From assembly GCA_025774735.1 (NCBI GenBank), contig JALGZU010000188.1, positions 1 to 6,174 on the forward strand: a stretch of DNA of 6,174 nt, in the 5' to 3' direction. The notes below the pieces were generated by a model. The model ran no database searches, had not been told where the DNA came from, and saw nothing but the letters and a program-made list of their open reading frames with translations. Below, one piece after another: positions 1-6,174 of the stretch. Numbering within the stretch: position 1 is the stretch's first letter; each line of letters starts with the position of its first letter. Made by a program: the position numbers and the translations under genes. Source of the stretch: a candidate division LCP-89 bacterium (GTDB lineage Bacteria > Electryoneota > B3-LCP).

Positions 1-774
1 GACATCGCCATCCTGACGGGCGGGCGCGTGATTTCCGAAGAGACCGGGTTCAAACTGGAAAACGCCACGACCGCCGACTTAGGTTCGGCCAAAACCGTCA
101 CCATCGACAAGGACGACACCACCATCGTCGAAGGCGCCGGTCAAACGGGAGACATCAAGGGGCGCGTGGCTCAGATCCGCAAGCAGATCGATAACTCTTC
201 GTCCGATTACGACAAAGAGAAGCTGCAGGAACGCCTGGCCAAGCTGGCCGGCGGCGTGGCCGTTCTAAAGATCGGCGCGGCGACCGAAATTGAGATGAAA
301 GAGAAGAAAGCCCGCGTCGAAGACGCCCTGCACGCCACCCGCGCAGCGGTGGAAGAGGGGATCGTTCCCGGCGGCGGCGTAGTTCTGCTGCGCTGCATCC
401 CGGCTCTCGAAAAGCTCAAGCTCGAAGGTGAAGAGGCCGTCGGGGCCAACATCCTGAAGCGCGTCCTGGAAGAGCCTATCCGCCAGATAGTCAACAACTC
501 CGGTTGGGAAGGATCCGTGGTTGTGCAGAAGGTCAAGGATGGCGAAGGCGCATTCGGCTTCAACGCCCGCACCGAGAAGTACGAAGACCTGGTCAAGGCC
601 GGCGTCATCGATCCGACCAAGGTCACCCGTACGGCTCTGGAGAATGCCTCTTCCGTGGCAGCTCTGCTGCTGATGACCGAAGCGGTGATCTACGAGAAAC
701 AGGAAGACGAGCCCCCGATGCCTGCAATGCCCGGTGGCGGCGGCATGGGCGGCATGGGCGGCGGAATGTACTAA
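1..774 (+). CDS. groEL: Chaperonin GroEL (Hsp60), C-terminal half, 5' end outside window
   Basis: This is the 60-kDa subunit of the cytosolic ATP-driven folding chamber that works with GroES. The frame is open from base 1 and ends in TAA at 772-774, giving 257 residues that correspond to about residue 290 to the end of the 548-residue E. coli protein. Visible landmarks are the apical-domain stretch [14 protein letters not shown], then [16 protein letters not shown] and [19 protein letters not shown]. In the last of these the Asp at 322-324 matches catalytic Asp398, which is needed for ATP hydrolysis. After it come the glycine turn IVPGGG, the equatorial motif [17 protein letters not shown], and the Gly-Met-rich disordered tail [13 protein letters not shown], typical of the main housekeeping copy. 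No frameshift or missing key residue is seen. Promoter, groES and any CIRCE operator would lie upstream of the window. It is convergent with the propeller gene. Identification is secure. Confidence 0.98.
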   Translation, partial: DIAILTGGRVISEETGFKLENATTADLGSAKTVTIDKDDTTIVEGAGQTGDIKGRVAQIRKQIDNSSSDYDKEKLQERLAKLAGGVAVLKIGAATEIEMKEKKARVEDALHATRAAVEEGIVPGGGVVLLRCIPALEKLKLEGEEAVGANILKRVLEEPIRQIVNNSGWEGSVVVQKVKDGEGAFGFNARTEKYEDLVKAGVIDPTKVTRTALENASSVAALLLMTEAVIYEKQEDEPPMPAMPGGGGMGGMGGGMY

Positions 775-790
775 GCCGTTTCCTAGTCAA

Positions 791-814
791 CAAGTAACCA
801 AGTATACAAGTAAG
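791..814. repeat. Three tandem 8-bp units after groEL
   Basis: Three direct copies of an 8-base unit start at 791, 799 and 807, each beginning CAAGTA (CAAGTAAC, CAAGTATA, CAAGTAAG). They lie between the groEL stop and the terminator stem, which overlaps the last unit. No function is evident. They may be slippage products in an untranslated stretch. Confidence 0.5.
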
Positions 815-846
815 GGCGACCATGCGGTCGCCCTTTATAATAATAT
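812..846 (+). terminator. Intrinsic terminator downstream of groEL
   Basis: A perfect 10-bp stem (812-821 with 826-835, core GGGCGACC/GGTCGCCC) closes a four-base loop ATGC. It is followed by TTTATAATAATATT, a moderately T-rich tail. It lies 38 bases after the groEL stop and 17 bases before the stop of the convergent propeller gene. It probably ends groEL transcription and may also slow readthrough from the minus strand. In the minus direction the bases after the stem (ACTTGTATACTT) are less T-rich, so termination there should be weaker. Confidence 0.8.
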
Positions 847-852
847 TCCCTG

Positions 853-2007
853 CTACTTCAAACGTATCAATAATACATCAGATCGGTCCCCATATTTATC
901 GGCTGTTCTTCCAACAACAATATATCCTCCATCCTTTGTCTGCTGTATAAAATAGGCCATTTCAGAAGCACCCCCATCAATTATTTTTTTCCAAATTTCA
1001 TCTCCGTTTTCATCGACTTTTATCAAGTAAATGTCAGGACCACCACCGACAATATAGACTGCACATCCAATAATATATGCAGCATCAGTCGTAGCCTCAA
1101 TGAAGCTTCCAATAATAAGAGGATGCCCATTATAAGTTCGCCTCCAAAGCCTGTTACCATCGGCATCCGTTCTAATTAAAGAAATCTCGCGCAATCCATC
1201 TGTGTCTTTACCACCGGGGGCCAATATAAGATATCCCCCATCCTGGGTTTGACAAACAGCAGTACCCCGCATCCCTCTGTAAGTACGTGACCAGAGAGGA
1301 TTGCCAGATCCATCGGTCTTTAATAGAAAAATATCATACCCAGATTTAAGGAATTTTGTGTCCCCCACAATAACATAACCACCATCTCTGGTCTGCTGAA
1401 TATCATACACAAAATCTAAATCGCGAACTCCGTGAGTACGAGTCCATATCGTATCACAATTAGCATCGATTCTAACTATAACAATATGCTGCCACACAGG
1501 ATCATGAGAGCTTATCTGTCCCGCAACAATATAATCCCCATCCTGCGTCTCTCTCATGCAAATCATGCTTGATGGACTATTAATGATTTGTCTCTGCCAT
1601 TTAATATCACCCACGGAATCTATCTTTGTTGATAACATACCGTATACCGGCTCAACATACTCATTCTTACGCCAATATAAAATTGTACTCCCCCCTATAA
1701 TAAAACCGCCATCATCTGTCTGAAAAATAAACCGGCCGCCTTCATCATGCCTTTTTGTCCAAAGGGTATCACCGTTTTCATCAGTTCTCAGTAAATACAT
1801 CTGACCTTTTCTTTCACCTATCCTTGTTATGTTACCTACGATCATATACCCGCCATCATCCGTTTGTTGAACACAGGTGCCACTTTCAGTATATTCCGCG
1901 TCGCCGTAGATTCGCATCCATAGGATATCTGGTTCCTTCGCTGAAATACGAAAGACGACTAAAAGCAATACCGAAATAACGACAAGAAATATGAATTTTA
2001 TATTCAT
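853..2007 (-). CDS. Secreted seven-repeat beta-propeller protein of unknown function
   Basis: The product is a predicted exported protein of 384 residues. An ATG at 2034 in the same frame would add nine residues, but ATG 2007 is preferred because GAGGTG ends five bases before it and the protein then opens with a normal signal sequence: MNIKF, a hydrophobic run to about residue 21, then RISA/KEP as a possible cleavage site. The mature part is seven repeats of about 50 residues with consensus QTxDGGYxIVGxT...DxxLIKTDxNGDxxWxRTY. The QTxDGGY-like motifs start at residues 48, 96, 153, 205, 253, 305 (degenerate, ATTDAAY) and 356. Such repeats resemble the delta-60/PQQ-like class that folds as a propeller. 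No enzyme motif, lipobox or C-terminal sorting domain is visible. The gene is much AT-richer than its neighbours, which suggests transfer or relaxed constraint. It lies 32 bases after the RACo-like gene and is probably co-transcribed. The actual role is unknown. Confidence 0.85.
   Translation of the reverse strand: MNIKFIFLVVISVLLLVVFRISAKEPDILWMRIYGDAEYTESGTCVQQTDDGGYMIVGNITRIGERKGQMYLLRTDENGDTLWTKRHDEGGRFIFQTDDGGFIIGGSTILYWRKNEYVEPVYGMLSTKIDSVGDIKWQRQIINSPSSMICMRETQDGDYIVAGQISSHDPVWQHIVIVRIDANCDTIWTRTHGVRDLDFVYDIQQTRDGGYVIVGDTKFLKSGYDIFLLKTDGSGNPLWSRTYRGMRGTAVCQTQDGGYLILAPGGKDTDGLREISLIRTDADGNRLWRRTYNGHPLIIGSFIEATTDAAYIIGCAVYIVGGGPDIYLIKVDENGDEIWKKIIDGGASEMAYFIQQTKDGGYIVVGRTADKYGDRSDVLLIRLK
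922..1866 (-). repeat. Seven diverged ~150-bp coding repeats (propeller blades)
   Basis: The motif coding for QTxDGGY recurs at 1866-1846, 1722-1702, 1551-1531, 1395-1375, 1251-1231, 1095-1075 and 942-922. Spacing is 144-171 bases, mostly near 153. Copies share a plus-strand core like CCGCCATCATC.GT.TG, but the stretches between have diverged, so this is old duplication rather than a recent tandem array. The third copy reads ETQDGDY and the sixth ATTDAAY, the two most degenerate blades. Confidence 0.85.
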
Positions 2008-2012
2008 GATAA

Positions 2013-2018
2013 CACCTC
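2013..2018 (-). promoter_or_regulatory. Ribosome binding site deciding the propeller-gene start
   Basis: On the minus strand GAGGTG is followed by TTATC and then ATG (2007-2005). This fixes the start at 2007. The longer in-frame ATG at 2034 lies upstream of this site and lacks a comparable one. Confidence 0.75.
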
Positions 2019-2039
2019 GAAAGAAAAACTCCATATTGA

Positions 2040-3944
2040 TTATTTAACCGACGGAAACAGCCCCCCATCCGTATGCGGCAGGAAGAGGGCGGCCATGAAT
2101 TCGTCCATGTAGCCGGGCCAGGAGGAGAGTTCGAAGTAGGTGATCATGCGGGCGATTTCGTGGAGTTCGTCCCAGAGTTGCCGGGAGAGCAGCGCCAATC
2201 CGGCTCCTCGCAGGGAGCCGTTGCCGATATATTCGAAGCGTTTTCTGGGCAGGTCGGGAAATAGGCCTATGCGGATGGCGTTTTCGACGTCCAGGGTGCG
2301 GCCGAAGCCTCCGGCGATGACCACCCTCTGGATGTCGGACGCTTTCAGCCCCACGCCTTTCAGGAGCGTCATGATCCCTGCAAAGATGGCGCCCTTGGTG
2401 CGTATGAGGTTGTCCAGGTCGGTGTCGGTAACGACGATATCCCCTGCGCCGCCTGTCTGGGCCTGGTCGATCAGGAGCATTTCCGCCTTGCGGCTCTTCT
2501 TGCGGATGCGCCTGGGATCGGCGTCGGGATCGAACTTGCCCCGGGCGCTGATGCGCCCTGTCCCACGCAGTTCCGCCAACAGGTCGATCAACCCCGATCC
2601 GCAGATTCCTTTGGGCGTGCCACCTCCGATCACCCTGAACGATAAATCGCCAGTTTCGGCGTCTAATTCCACCCGGTCGATGCCACCGGGGAGCGCCCTC
2701 ATGCCACATCGCACTCCGCTGCCTTCGAAAGCAGGACCAGCGGAACAGGCGCAGGCGGTCAACCAATCCTTGTTTCCCAGCGCCACTTCGCCGTTGGTGC
2801 CCAGATCGACGTACAGGGTCAGCCTGTCCGAACGGTGCACACCTGCAGCCAAAAGCCCCGCCGTGACGTCCCCCCCTACGTAGCTGGCAACTGAAGGGCT
2901 GAAGAACAGGGGGGCTCGCGGTAGAATCCCCAGTCCGATTTCCCCAGCGTGAAGTACGGGAAAGTGCGTCACCGTGGGAACGTAAGGCTCTTCCCGGATC
3001 GTTTTCGGATCCATTCCCAGGAACAGGTGCTGCATGGTGGCATTACCCGCCAACACTGATGCCACAACTTGCTCTGAGGTGGCACCGGTCTCTTTGAGCA
3101 TGTCACCGATCAGAGAATTCGCCGATTCCAAAACCAGTTTATTCAGCTCCTCCAATCCGCCAGCTTTCGACGCGTAGACGATGCGGTGTATGATGTCCCC
3201 GCCGCAGGGGATCTGGCGGTTGTATTCGCTGGCCTCGGCGGCGACCTCGCCTGTGGCGAGATTTATCAGACGCGCGAAGACGGTGGTCGTCCCGATATCC
3301 AGGGCCAGGCCGAAAATGTTCTCTTCCTCACCGGGCGTGATGTGCAGGATCTCAGTCGATCCAGAGATGGGACAGACTGTGGCAGTTACGCTCCCGCTTT
3401 CAGCGTGGAGTGTTTGTGACAGAGTGCTTAGAACCTTTAGGCCGGCCTGGAAAGGCGGTTGGAAGCCTTCGCTCTTCAGTGCAGTGGTGAGCCGTTCAAA
3501 ATCGGAGGCGTTGTTCTGAAGGGTCGGTTGTGGTACCTTGAACGTACGAGTCTTGACGTGAGGATCGATCCGGAGCTTTCGCGATAGAACTTCCTCACCC
3601 GGATGCTCGCCCAATGACAGCGGCGTTCTTATCGCCTCCGGCGCAAAGGCCAGCTCCGATTCCTGGGGTACTTCCACCTCAAGGTCTTCCACCACGCGGG
3701 CCATGCAGGCCAGGGTGACGTTCTGGGCCCGTTCTTCGGCTGAAATATTGGGTTCGCCGGTGAGAAAGACGTCTCCGGAAAGAAGGCGCACCTTGCAGCG
3801 CCGGCAGGTGCCCTGCCCCCCGCATTCGCTGGTGAGGACGAAGCCCGCCCGGCGCGCCGTTTCCAGCAGGGAGGCGCCCTCCTCAGCTTCGATCCGGACG
3901 TCGTCCGACAGAAAGTGGATTACCGGATTCCCCAAACTCCACAC
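2040..3944 (-). CDS. RACo-like reductive activator of corrinoid proteins (2Fe-2S ferredoxin + ASKHA ATPase, DUF4445 family)
   Basis: Proteins of this family use ATP to drive reduction of an inactive Co(II) corrinoid cofactor back to Co(I) in methyl-transfer proteins (CoFeSP, corrinoid methyltransferases, some MetH forms) in the cytoplasm. The 634 residues match the usual length. Residues 1-95 form a plant-type [2Fe-2S] domain with ligands Cys41, Cys47, Cys50 and Cys80 (CGGQGTCRRC, then TLAC). A linker and middle region follow. The ASKHA ATPase part has phosphate loops DIGTTTVFARL (216 on) and DLGTNGEVAL (380 on), GGD at 357, GICGSGLIDL near 446, AGGFGRTLD at 544 and IGNGSLRGAG at 573. The C-terminus ALFLPHTD...LFPSV is complete. 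The start is GTG at 3944; an in-frame TTG at 3935 has a better-spaced AGAGGTG site (six bases) and could be the real one, three codons shorter. A promoter lies at 4033-4061. No corrinoid client is in the window, so the substrate is unknown. Confidence 0.92.
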   Translation of the reverse strand: MWSLGNPVIHFLSDDVRIEAEEGASLLETARRAGFVLTSECGGQGTCRRCKVRLLSGDVFLTGEPNISAEERAQNVTLACMARVVEDLEVEVPQESELAFAPEAIRTPLSLGEHPGEEVLSRKLRIDPHVKTRTFKVPQPTLQNNASDFERLTTALKSEGFQPPFQAGLKVLSTLSQTLHAESGSVTATVCPISGSTEILHITPGEEENIFGLALDIGTTTVFARLINLATGEVAAEASEYNRQIPCGGDIIHRIVYASKAGGLEELNKLVLESANSLIGDMLKETGATSEQVVASVLAGNATMQHLFLGMDPKTIREEPYVPTVTHFPVLHAGEIGLGILPRAPLFFSPSVASYVGGDVTAGLLAAGVHRSDRLTLYVDLGTNGEVALGNKDWLTACACSAGPAFEGSGVRCGMRALPGGIDRVELDAETGDLSFRVIGGGTPKGICGSGLIDLLAELRGTGRISARGKFDPDADPRRIRKKSRKAEMLLIDQAQTGGAGDIVVTDTDLDNLIRTKGAIFAGIMTLLKGVGLKASDIQRVVIAGGFGRTLDVENAIRIGLFPDLPRKRFEYIGNGSLRGAGLALLSRQLWDELHEIARMITYFELSSWPGYMDEFMAALFLPHTDGGLFPSVK

Positions 3945-3971
3945 CTCTCATTAAGTTCCGGTTTCAGCTAG

Positions 3972-4007
3972 CCAGGCAGATATCGGCATAAAGCCGATGA
4001 TGCCCGG
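3972..4007 (-). promoter_or_regulatory. Hairpin in the leader of the RACo-like gene
   Basis: The minus-strand leader folds into a two-part hairpin. Seven base pairs (4007-4001 with 3978-3972, one G-U) enclose a small internal loop, then six perfect pairs ATCGGC/GCCGAT (3998-3993 with 3987-3982) and a five-base loop. It begins about 20 bases after the expected transcription start and ends 27 bases before the GTG. There is no T-run after it, so it is not an intrinsic terminator. It may stabilise the message or tune translation. A protein-binding inverted repeat is also possible. Confidence 0.4.
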
Positions 4008-4032
4008 ATCCAAACTACACCCGTTCGCCGAT

Positions 4033-4061
4033 AATATAGCCAGTGGATCGAATGGATGCAA
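4033..4061 (-). promoter_or_regulatory. Sigma-70-type promoter for the RACo-like gene
   Basis: On the minus strand TTGCAT (4061-4056) and TATATT (4038-4033) are separated by exactly 17 bases. The -10 matches consensus at five of six positions, the -35 at three of six. Transcription would start near 4026, about 80 bases before the start codon. The -35 directly abuts the T-tract of the clpX terminator, so this compact block ends one unit and begins the next. Confidence 0.5.
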
Positions 4062-4092
4062 GAAAAAAAGCGCCGGACCGTGAGGCCGACGC
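4061..4092 (-). terminator. Intrinsic terminator downstream of clpX
   Basis: On the minus strand GCGTCGG (4092-4086) pairs with CCGGCGC (4076-4070), including one G-U pair. One mismatch and a further G-C pair follow towards the loop. Seven T residues come directly after the stem (4069-4063), then CTT. It begins 21 bases after the clpX stop codon. This is a strong Rho-independent terminator and should separate clpP-clpX from the RACo-like gene. Confidence 0.85.
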
Positions 4093-4113
4093 ATTTAATG
4101 ATTCAGTCCGAAC

Positions 4114-5349
4114 TCAAGCACGTTTCTTCTTCTCCTTGAGCTTCACAATCGGCTCACCTCGCTTTTCGATGACTTCGGGCGTAATGGTCACCTTGGTCAC
4201 ATCCTTGCGCGAGGGCAGCTCGTACATCAAGTCGAGCATGACGTCTTCCATGACGGTGCGAAGGGCTCTCGCTCCCGTACCGCGCTTCGACGCTTTCTTG
4301 ACGACGGTATCCAGAGCCTCCTTCTGAAAATGGAGTTCGACCCTCTCCAGTTCGAACAGCTTTTTGTATTGCTTGACGAGTGCGTTCTTAGGCGTCGTCA
4401 GGATGGTGTGCATGGCCTCTTCACTTAGTTCGCTCATGGCGGACGCCACGGGAAGCCTGCCGATCAGTTCGGGAATCAGCCCGAATTTCATCAAATCGTC
4501 GGGTTCCACCTGGAGGAGGTATTCGTAGGCGTCCTTCTGCCGTTCGGTATTGACCTCGGCACCGAACCCGATAACCTTCTTCCCAACCCGGTTCATCACG
4601 ATTTTATCGAGCCCCTGGAAGGCGCCGCCGCAGAGGAAGAGAATGTTCTTGGTATCGATACTGATGAGTTTCTGTTCCGGGTGTTTTCGCCCCCCTTCCG
4701 GCGGTACGGAAGCGACGGTTCCCTCGAGTAGTTTCAGCAGAGCTTGCTGGACGCCTTCGCCGGAGACGTCCCGGGTGATAGAAGCGTTGGAATCCTTGCG
4801 GGCGATCTTGTCGATCTCATCGATATAGACGATGCCGATTTCAGCCTGAGGCACGTCGTAATTGGCGGCCTGCAGGAGACGCACCAGAACGTTCTCGACG
4901 TCCTCGCCCACGTAACCAGCTTCCGTCAGGGTGGTTGCATCGGCGATGGCGAAGGGCACCTGGAGAAAGCGGGCCAAGGTCTGGGCTATCAGGGTCTTCC
5001 CGGTTCCGGTCGGACCAACCATCAGGATGTTGGCCTTCTCCAGCTCGACGTCGTCCGTCAGTGAGATGGAATTGACTCGCTTGTAGTGGTTATACACCGC
5101 AACGGAGATGCGTTTCTTGGCTTCATCCTGACCGATGACGTACTCGTTCAAGCGCTTGTTGATCTGCTCCGGCGTGGGGAAGTTTTCGATGCGCTGACGA
5201 CTCTGCTGGGTCAAAGATTGCGTTACCAGGCGGTGCGAGGCGCGCACGCAGACGTCGCAGATATTGACGTCGGGGCCGTTGACCAGGATCTGAACCTGTG
5301 CCGCCGTCCGGCCGCAGAAAGAACAGACTTGTGTACGATCATCGGGCAT
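4114..5349 (-). CDS. clpX: ClpX, ATP-dependent unfoldase subunit of ClpXP protease
   Basis: ClpX is the AAA+ hexamer that recognises, unfolds and threads proteins into ClpP. The 411 residues fit the usual length (E. coli 424). In order: N-terminal zinc-binding domain with Cys9, Cys12, Cys31 and Cys34; Walker A GPTGTGKT (112-119); pore-1 loop GYVG (145-148); Walker B IVYIDEID (173-180); pore-2 segment RDVSGEG (193-199); ClpP-docking loop IGF (260-262); arginine finger in IPELIGR (Arg298); sensor-2 GAR (Arg361). All key residues are present, so the protein should be active and able to dock on ClpP. It ends in a lysine-rich tail, KEKKKRA. The ATG is three bases after the clpP TAA. The nearest purine-rich sites (GGGGA, GAAG) lie inside the last clpP codons, which points to translational coupling. 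A terminator follows at 4092-4061. Confidence 0.98.
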   Translation of the reverse strand: MPDDRTQVCSFCGRTAAQVQILVNGPDVNICDVCVRASHRLVTQSLTQQSRQRIENFPTPEQINKRLNEYVIGQDEAKKRISVAVYNHYKRVNSISLTDDVELEKANILMVGPTGTGKTLIAQTLARFLQVPFAIADATTLTEAGYVGEDVENVLVRLLQAANYDVPQAEIGIVYIDEIDKIARKDSNASITRDVSGEGVQQALLKLLEGTVASVPPEGGRKHPEQKLISIDTKNILFLCGGAFQGLDKIVMNRVGKKVIGFGAEVNTERQKDAYEYLLQVEPDDLMKFGLIPELIGRLPVASAMSELSEEAMHTILTTPKNALVKQYKKLFELERVELHFQKEALDTVVKKASKRGTGARALRTVMEDVMLDLMYELPSRKDVTKVTITPEVIEKRGEPIVKLKEKKKRA

Positions 5350-5352
5350 GAG

Positions 5353-5940
5353 TTACTTCTTCCCCTTCTTGGCTTCCTTCTCGGAGATTACCTCGTCGAT
5401 CAAACCGTACTTCATGGCCTCTTCCGCGTTCATGAAATAGTCGCGGTCAGTGTCTTTCTCGATCTTATCGAGGTTCTGGCCGGTGTGTTTCACGAGAATT
5501 TCATTCAGACGGAGCTTGATGTTGAGGATCTCCTTGGCATGAATTTCGATATCCGCCGCCTGACCGTGGACTCCACCCATAACTTGATGGATAAGGATGC
5601 GTGCGTTGGGTAAAGCCGATCTTTTGCCCTGAGCCCCTGCGGCCAACAGGACAGCCCCCATGGATGCCGCCTGACCCATGCAGATAGTAGCCACATCCGG
5701 GGTGATATACTGCATGGTATCATAGATTGCCAGCCCCGCCGTGACAATACCGCCGGGGGAATTGATATACAGGAAGATATCCTTATCCGGATCTTCCGCT
5801 TCGAGGAACAGCAACTGGGCGATGACCAGGCTCGCAATCGTATCGTCAATGGGCGTGCCGATAAAAATGATTCTCTCTTTCAGCAGACGGCTGAAGATGT
5901 CGAAGGCGCGTTCCCCACGCCCCGTCTGCTCGATATCCCT
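5353..5940 (-). CDS. clpP: ClpP serine peptidase, conserved frame with unresolved start
   Basis: ClpP is the tetradecameric peptidase chamber served by ClpX. The conserved frame has 195 codons from 5940. [26 protein letters not shown] and LYINSPGG are followed by catalytic Ser93 (GQAASMGA), His118 (ILIHQVMGG) and Asp167 (DRDYF). Each is exactly four lower than mature E. coli Ser97, His122 and Asp171, so codon 1 (AGG) equals mature residue 5. An in-frame TAA (5943-5941) stands directly before it, and no ATG, GTG or TTG occurs in frame until TTG at 5814. Starting there would delete 42 conserved residues, including the axial loop and first helix. A start at a rare codon (for example ATC at 5934) is possible but has poor ribosome-site spacing. 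The rest of the protein is intact to the lysine-rich end KKGKK. The 5' end may be lost by recombination or be an assembly fault. Coordinates give the conserved open frame, not a proven start. Confidence 0.9.
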   Translation of the reverse strand, partial: RDIEQTGRGERAFDIFSRLLKERIIFIGTPIDDTIASLVIAQLLFLEAEDPDKDIFLYINSPGGIVTAGLAIYDTMQYITPDVATICMGQAASMGAVLLAAGAQGKRSALPNARILIHQVMGGVHGQAADIEIHAKEILNIKLRLNEILVKHTGQNLDKIEKDTDRDYFMNAEEAMKYGLIDEVISEKEAKKGKK

Positions 5941-5988
5941 TTATATGTTATACGCAGATCGTTGAAGTTTGGATCGTCCCGAAAGCGA

Positions 5989-6174
5989 TTATTTGCCGCC
6001 CTTCGCAATGAAAATACTGACGTCCGCGGTCTCTGTCCGGCCTGCGGATTCTGAAGAGCAGGTTTCACCGAGGTAATCGATGCTCACGTTATTTAGATCG
6101 GCAGCTTCAAACCAGCGCTTGACGTCCGATCTTTTAAATCCCATCCAGCGGTCGTGGTGCTCCTCGGCCAGGAA
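5989..6174 (-). CDS. C-terminal end of a class I SAM-dependent methyltransferase (partial)
   Basis: The frame enters from the right edge and ends in TAA at 5991-5989, giving 61 residues and no start inside the window. The sequence runs FLAEEHHDRWMGF, then a helix-like DVKRWFEAADLNNVSIDYLG, and ends in DVSIFIAKGGK. The pattern H...RW.GF....V..WFE.A.L..V and a closing beta-strand of the form VSIFIAKG is what I recall from the C-termini of UbiE/ArsM-like methyltransferases, especially those fused behind an ArsR-type DNA-binding domain. The SAM-binding glycine motif would lie upstream, outside the window, so substrate and fusion state cannot be told. It sits 48 bases before the conserved clpP frame, a place where trigger factor is more usual. 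The assignment rests on a short conserved tail. Confidence 0.6.
   Translation of the reverse strand, partial: FLAEEHHDRWMGFKRSDVKRWFEAADLNNVSIDYLGETCSSESAGRTETADVSIFIAKGGK

Noticed and set aside
853..930. C-terminal secretion or sorting domain on the propeller protein
   Set aside because: The protein stops eight residues after the last blade loop (DVLLIRLK), leaving no room for a type IX or LPXTG-like signal.
928..1870. CRISPR-like array suggested by recurring CCATC...GTCTG cores
   Set aside because: The cores are short, diverged and about 150 bases apart in one coding frame; they encode the QTxDGGY propeller motif.
2044..2766. Second minus-strand frame (240 codons) inside the RACo-like gene
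   Set aside because: It is a shifted-frame shadow with an Arg/His/Gly-rich composition and no motif; the true frame carries all conserved residues.
2140..2883. Long plus-strand open frame (247 codons) opposite the RACo-like gene
   Set aside because: It is antisense to a gene with complete family motifs, shows no recognisable domain, and is rich in Arg, Pro and Ser as expected from the opposite strand of G+C-rich coding DNA.
3945..4030. Cobalamin riboswitch before the RACo-like gene
   Set aside because: The leader is only about 80 bases with one hairpin; I could not find the larger conserved B12-box architecture.
5086..5613. Plus-strand frame of 175 codons opposite clpX and clpP
   Set aside because: It spans the junction of two well-conserved genes on the other strand and has no family resemblance.
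5353..5814. clpP as a 153-codon gene starting at TTG 5814
   Set aside because: The 42 codons before it encode highly conserved ClpP sequence ([20 protein letters not shown]), so this start would remove part of the natural protein and is unlikely unless the gene is decayed.
5940..5991. Simple one-base frameshift hiding the clpP start
   Set aside because: The other two frames upstream of 5940 give neither an ATG nor anything like the usual LVP(Y/M)V segment, so a single indel would not restore a normal N-terminus.

Overview
This is a bacterial chromosomal window, G+C-rich over most of its length (about 60-68% in lines I counted by hand), with one clearly AT-richer gene (lines there count about 35-40%). 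The housekeeping genes (groEL, clpX, clpP), a corrinoid-activating iron-sulfur protein and a secreted propeller-repeat protein of a type common in uncultured lineages suggest a free-living, probably anaerobic or microaerophilic bacterium. The FCB-related candidate phyla (for example Zixibacteria) are a reasonable guess, but nothing here proves it.

Layout. Positions 1-774 (+) hold the 3' half of groEL, followed by a triple 8-bp repeat and a hairpin terminator. Everything else is on the minus strand and converges on groEL. Read in the direction of transcription, from the right edge: the 3' end of a class I SAM-dependent methyltransferase (6174-5989), clpP (5940-5353), clpX (5349-4114), an intrinsic terminator and promoter (4092-4033), a RACo-type corrinoid-protein reductive activator (3944-2040), and a secreted seven-bladed beta-propeller protein (2007-853).

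How the genes work together. ClpP and ClpX are the peptidase and unfoldase of one protease, three bases apart and probably translationally coupled. GroEL is the folding chaperone on the opposite strand. The RACo-like protein would return an inactive Co(II) corrinoid methyltransferase to Co(I); its client is not in the window. The propeller gene follows it after 32 bases, with its own strong ribosome binding site and no visible promoter.

The oddest point is the 5' end of clpP. Its conserved frame runs back to a stop codon lying directly before the residue that aligns with position 5 of mature E. coli ClpP. No ATG, GTG or TTG is available for the first 42 codons. Either a non-canonical start is used, or the gene was joined to the methyltransferase region by recombination or misassembly. 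I see no tRNA, rRNA, CRISPR array, insertion sequence or phage gene, and no clear new multi-gene system.
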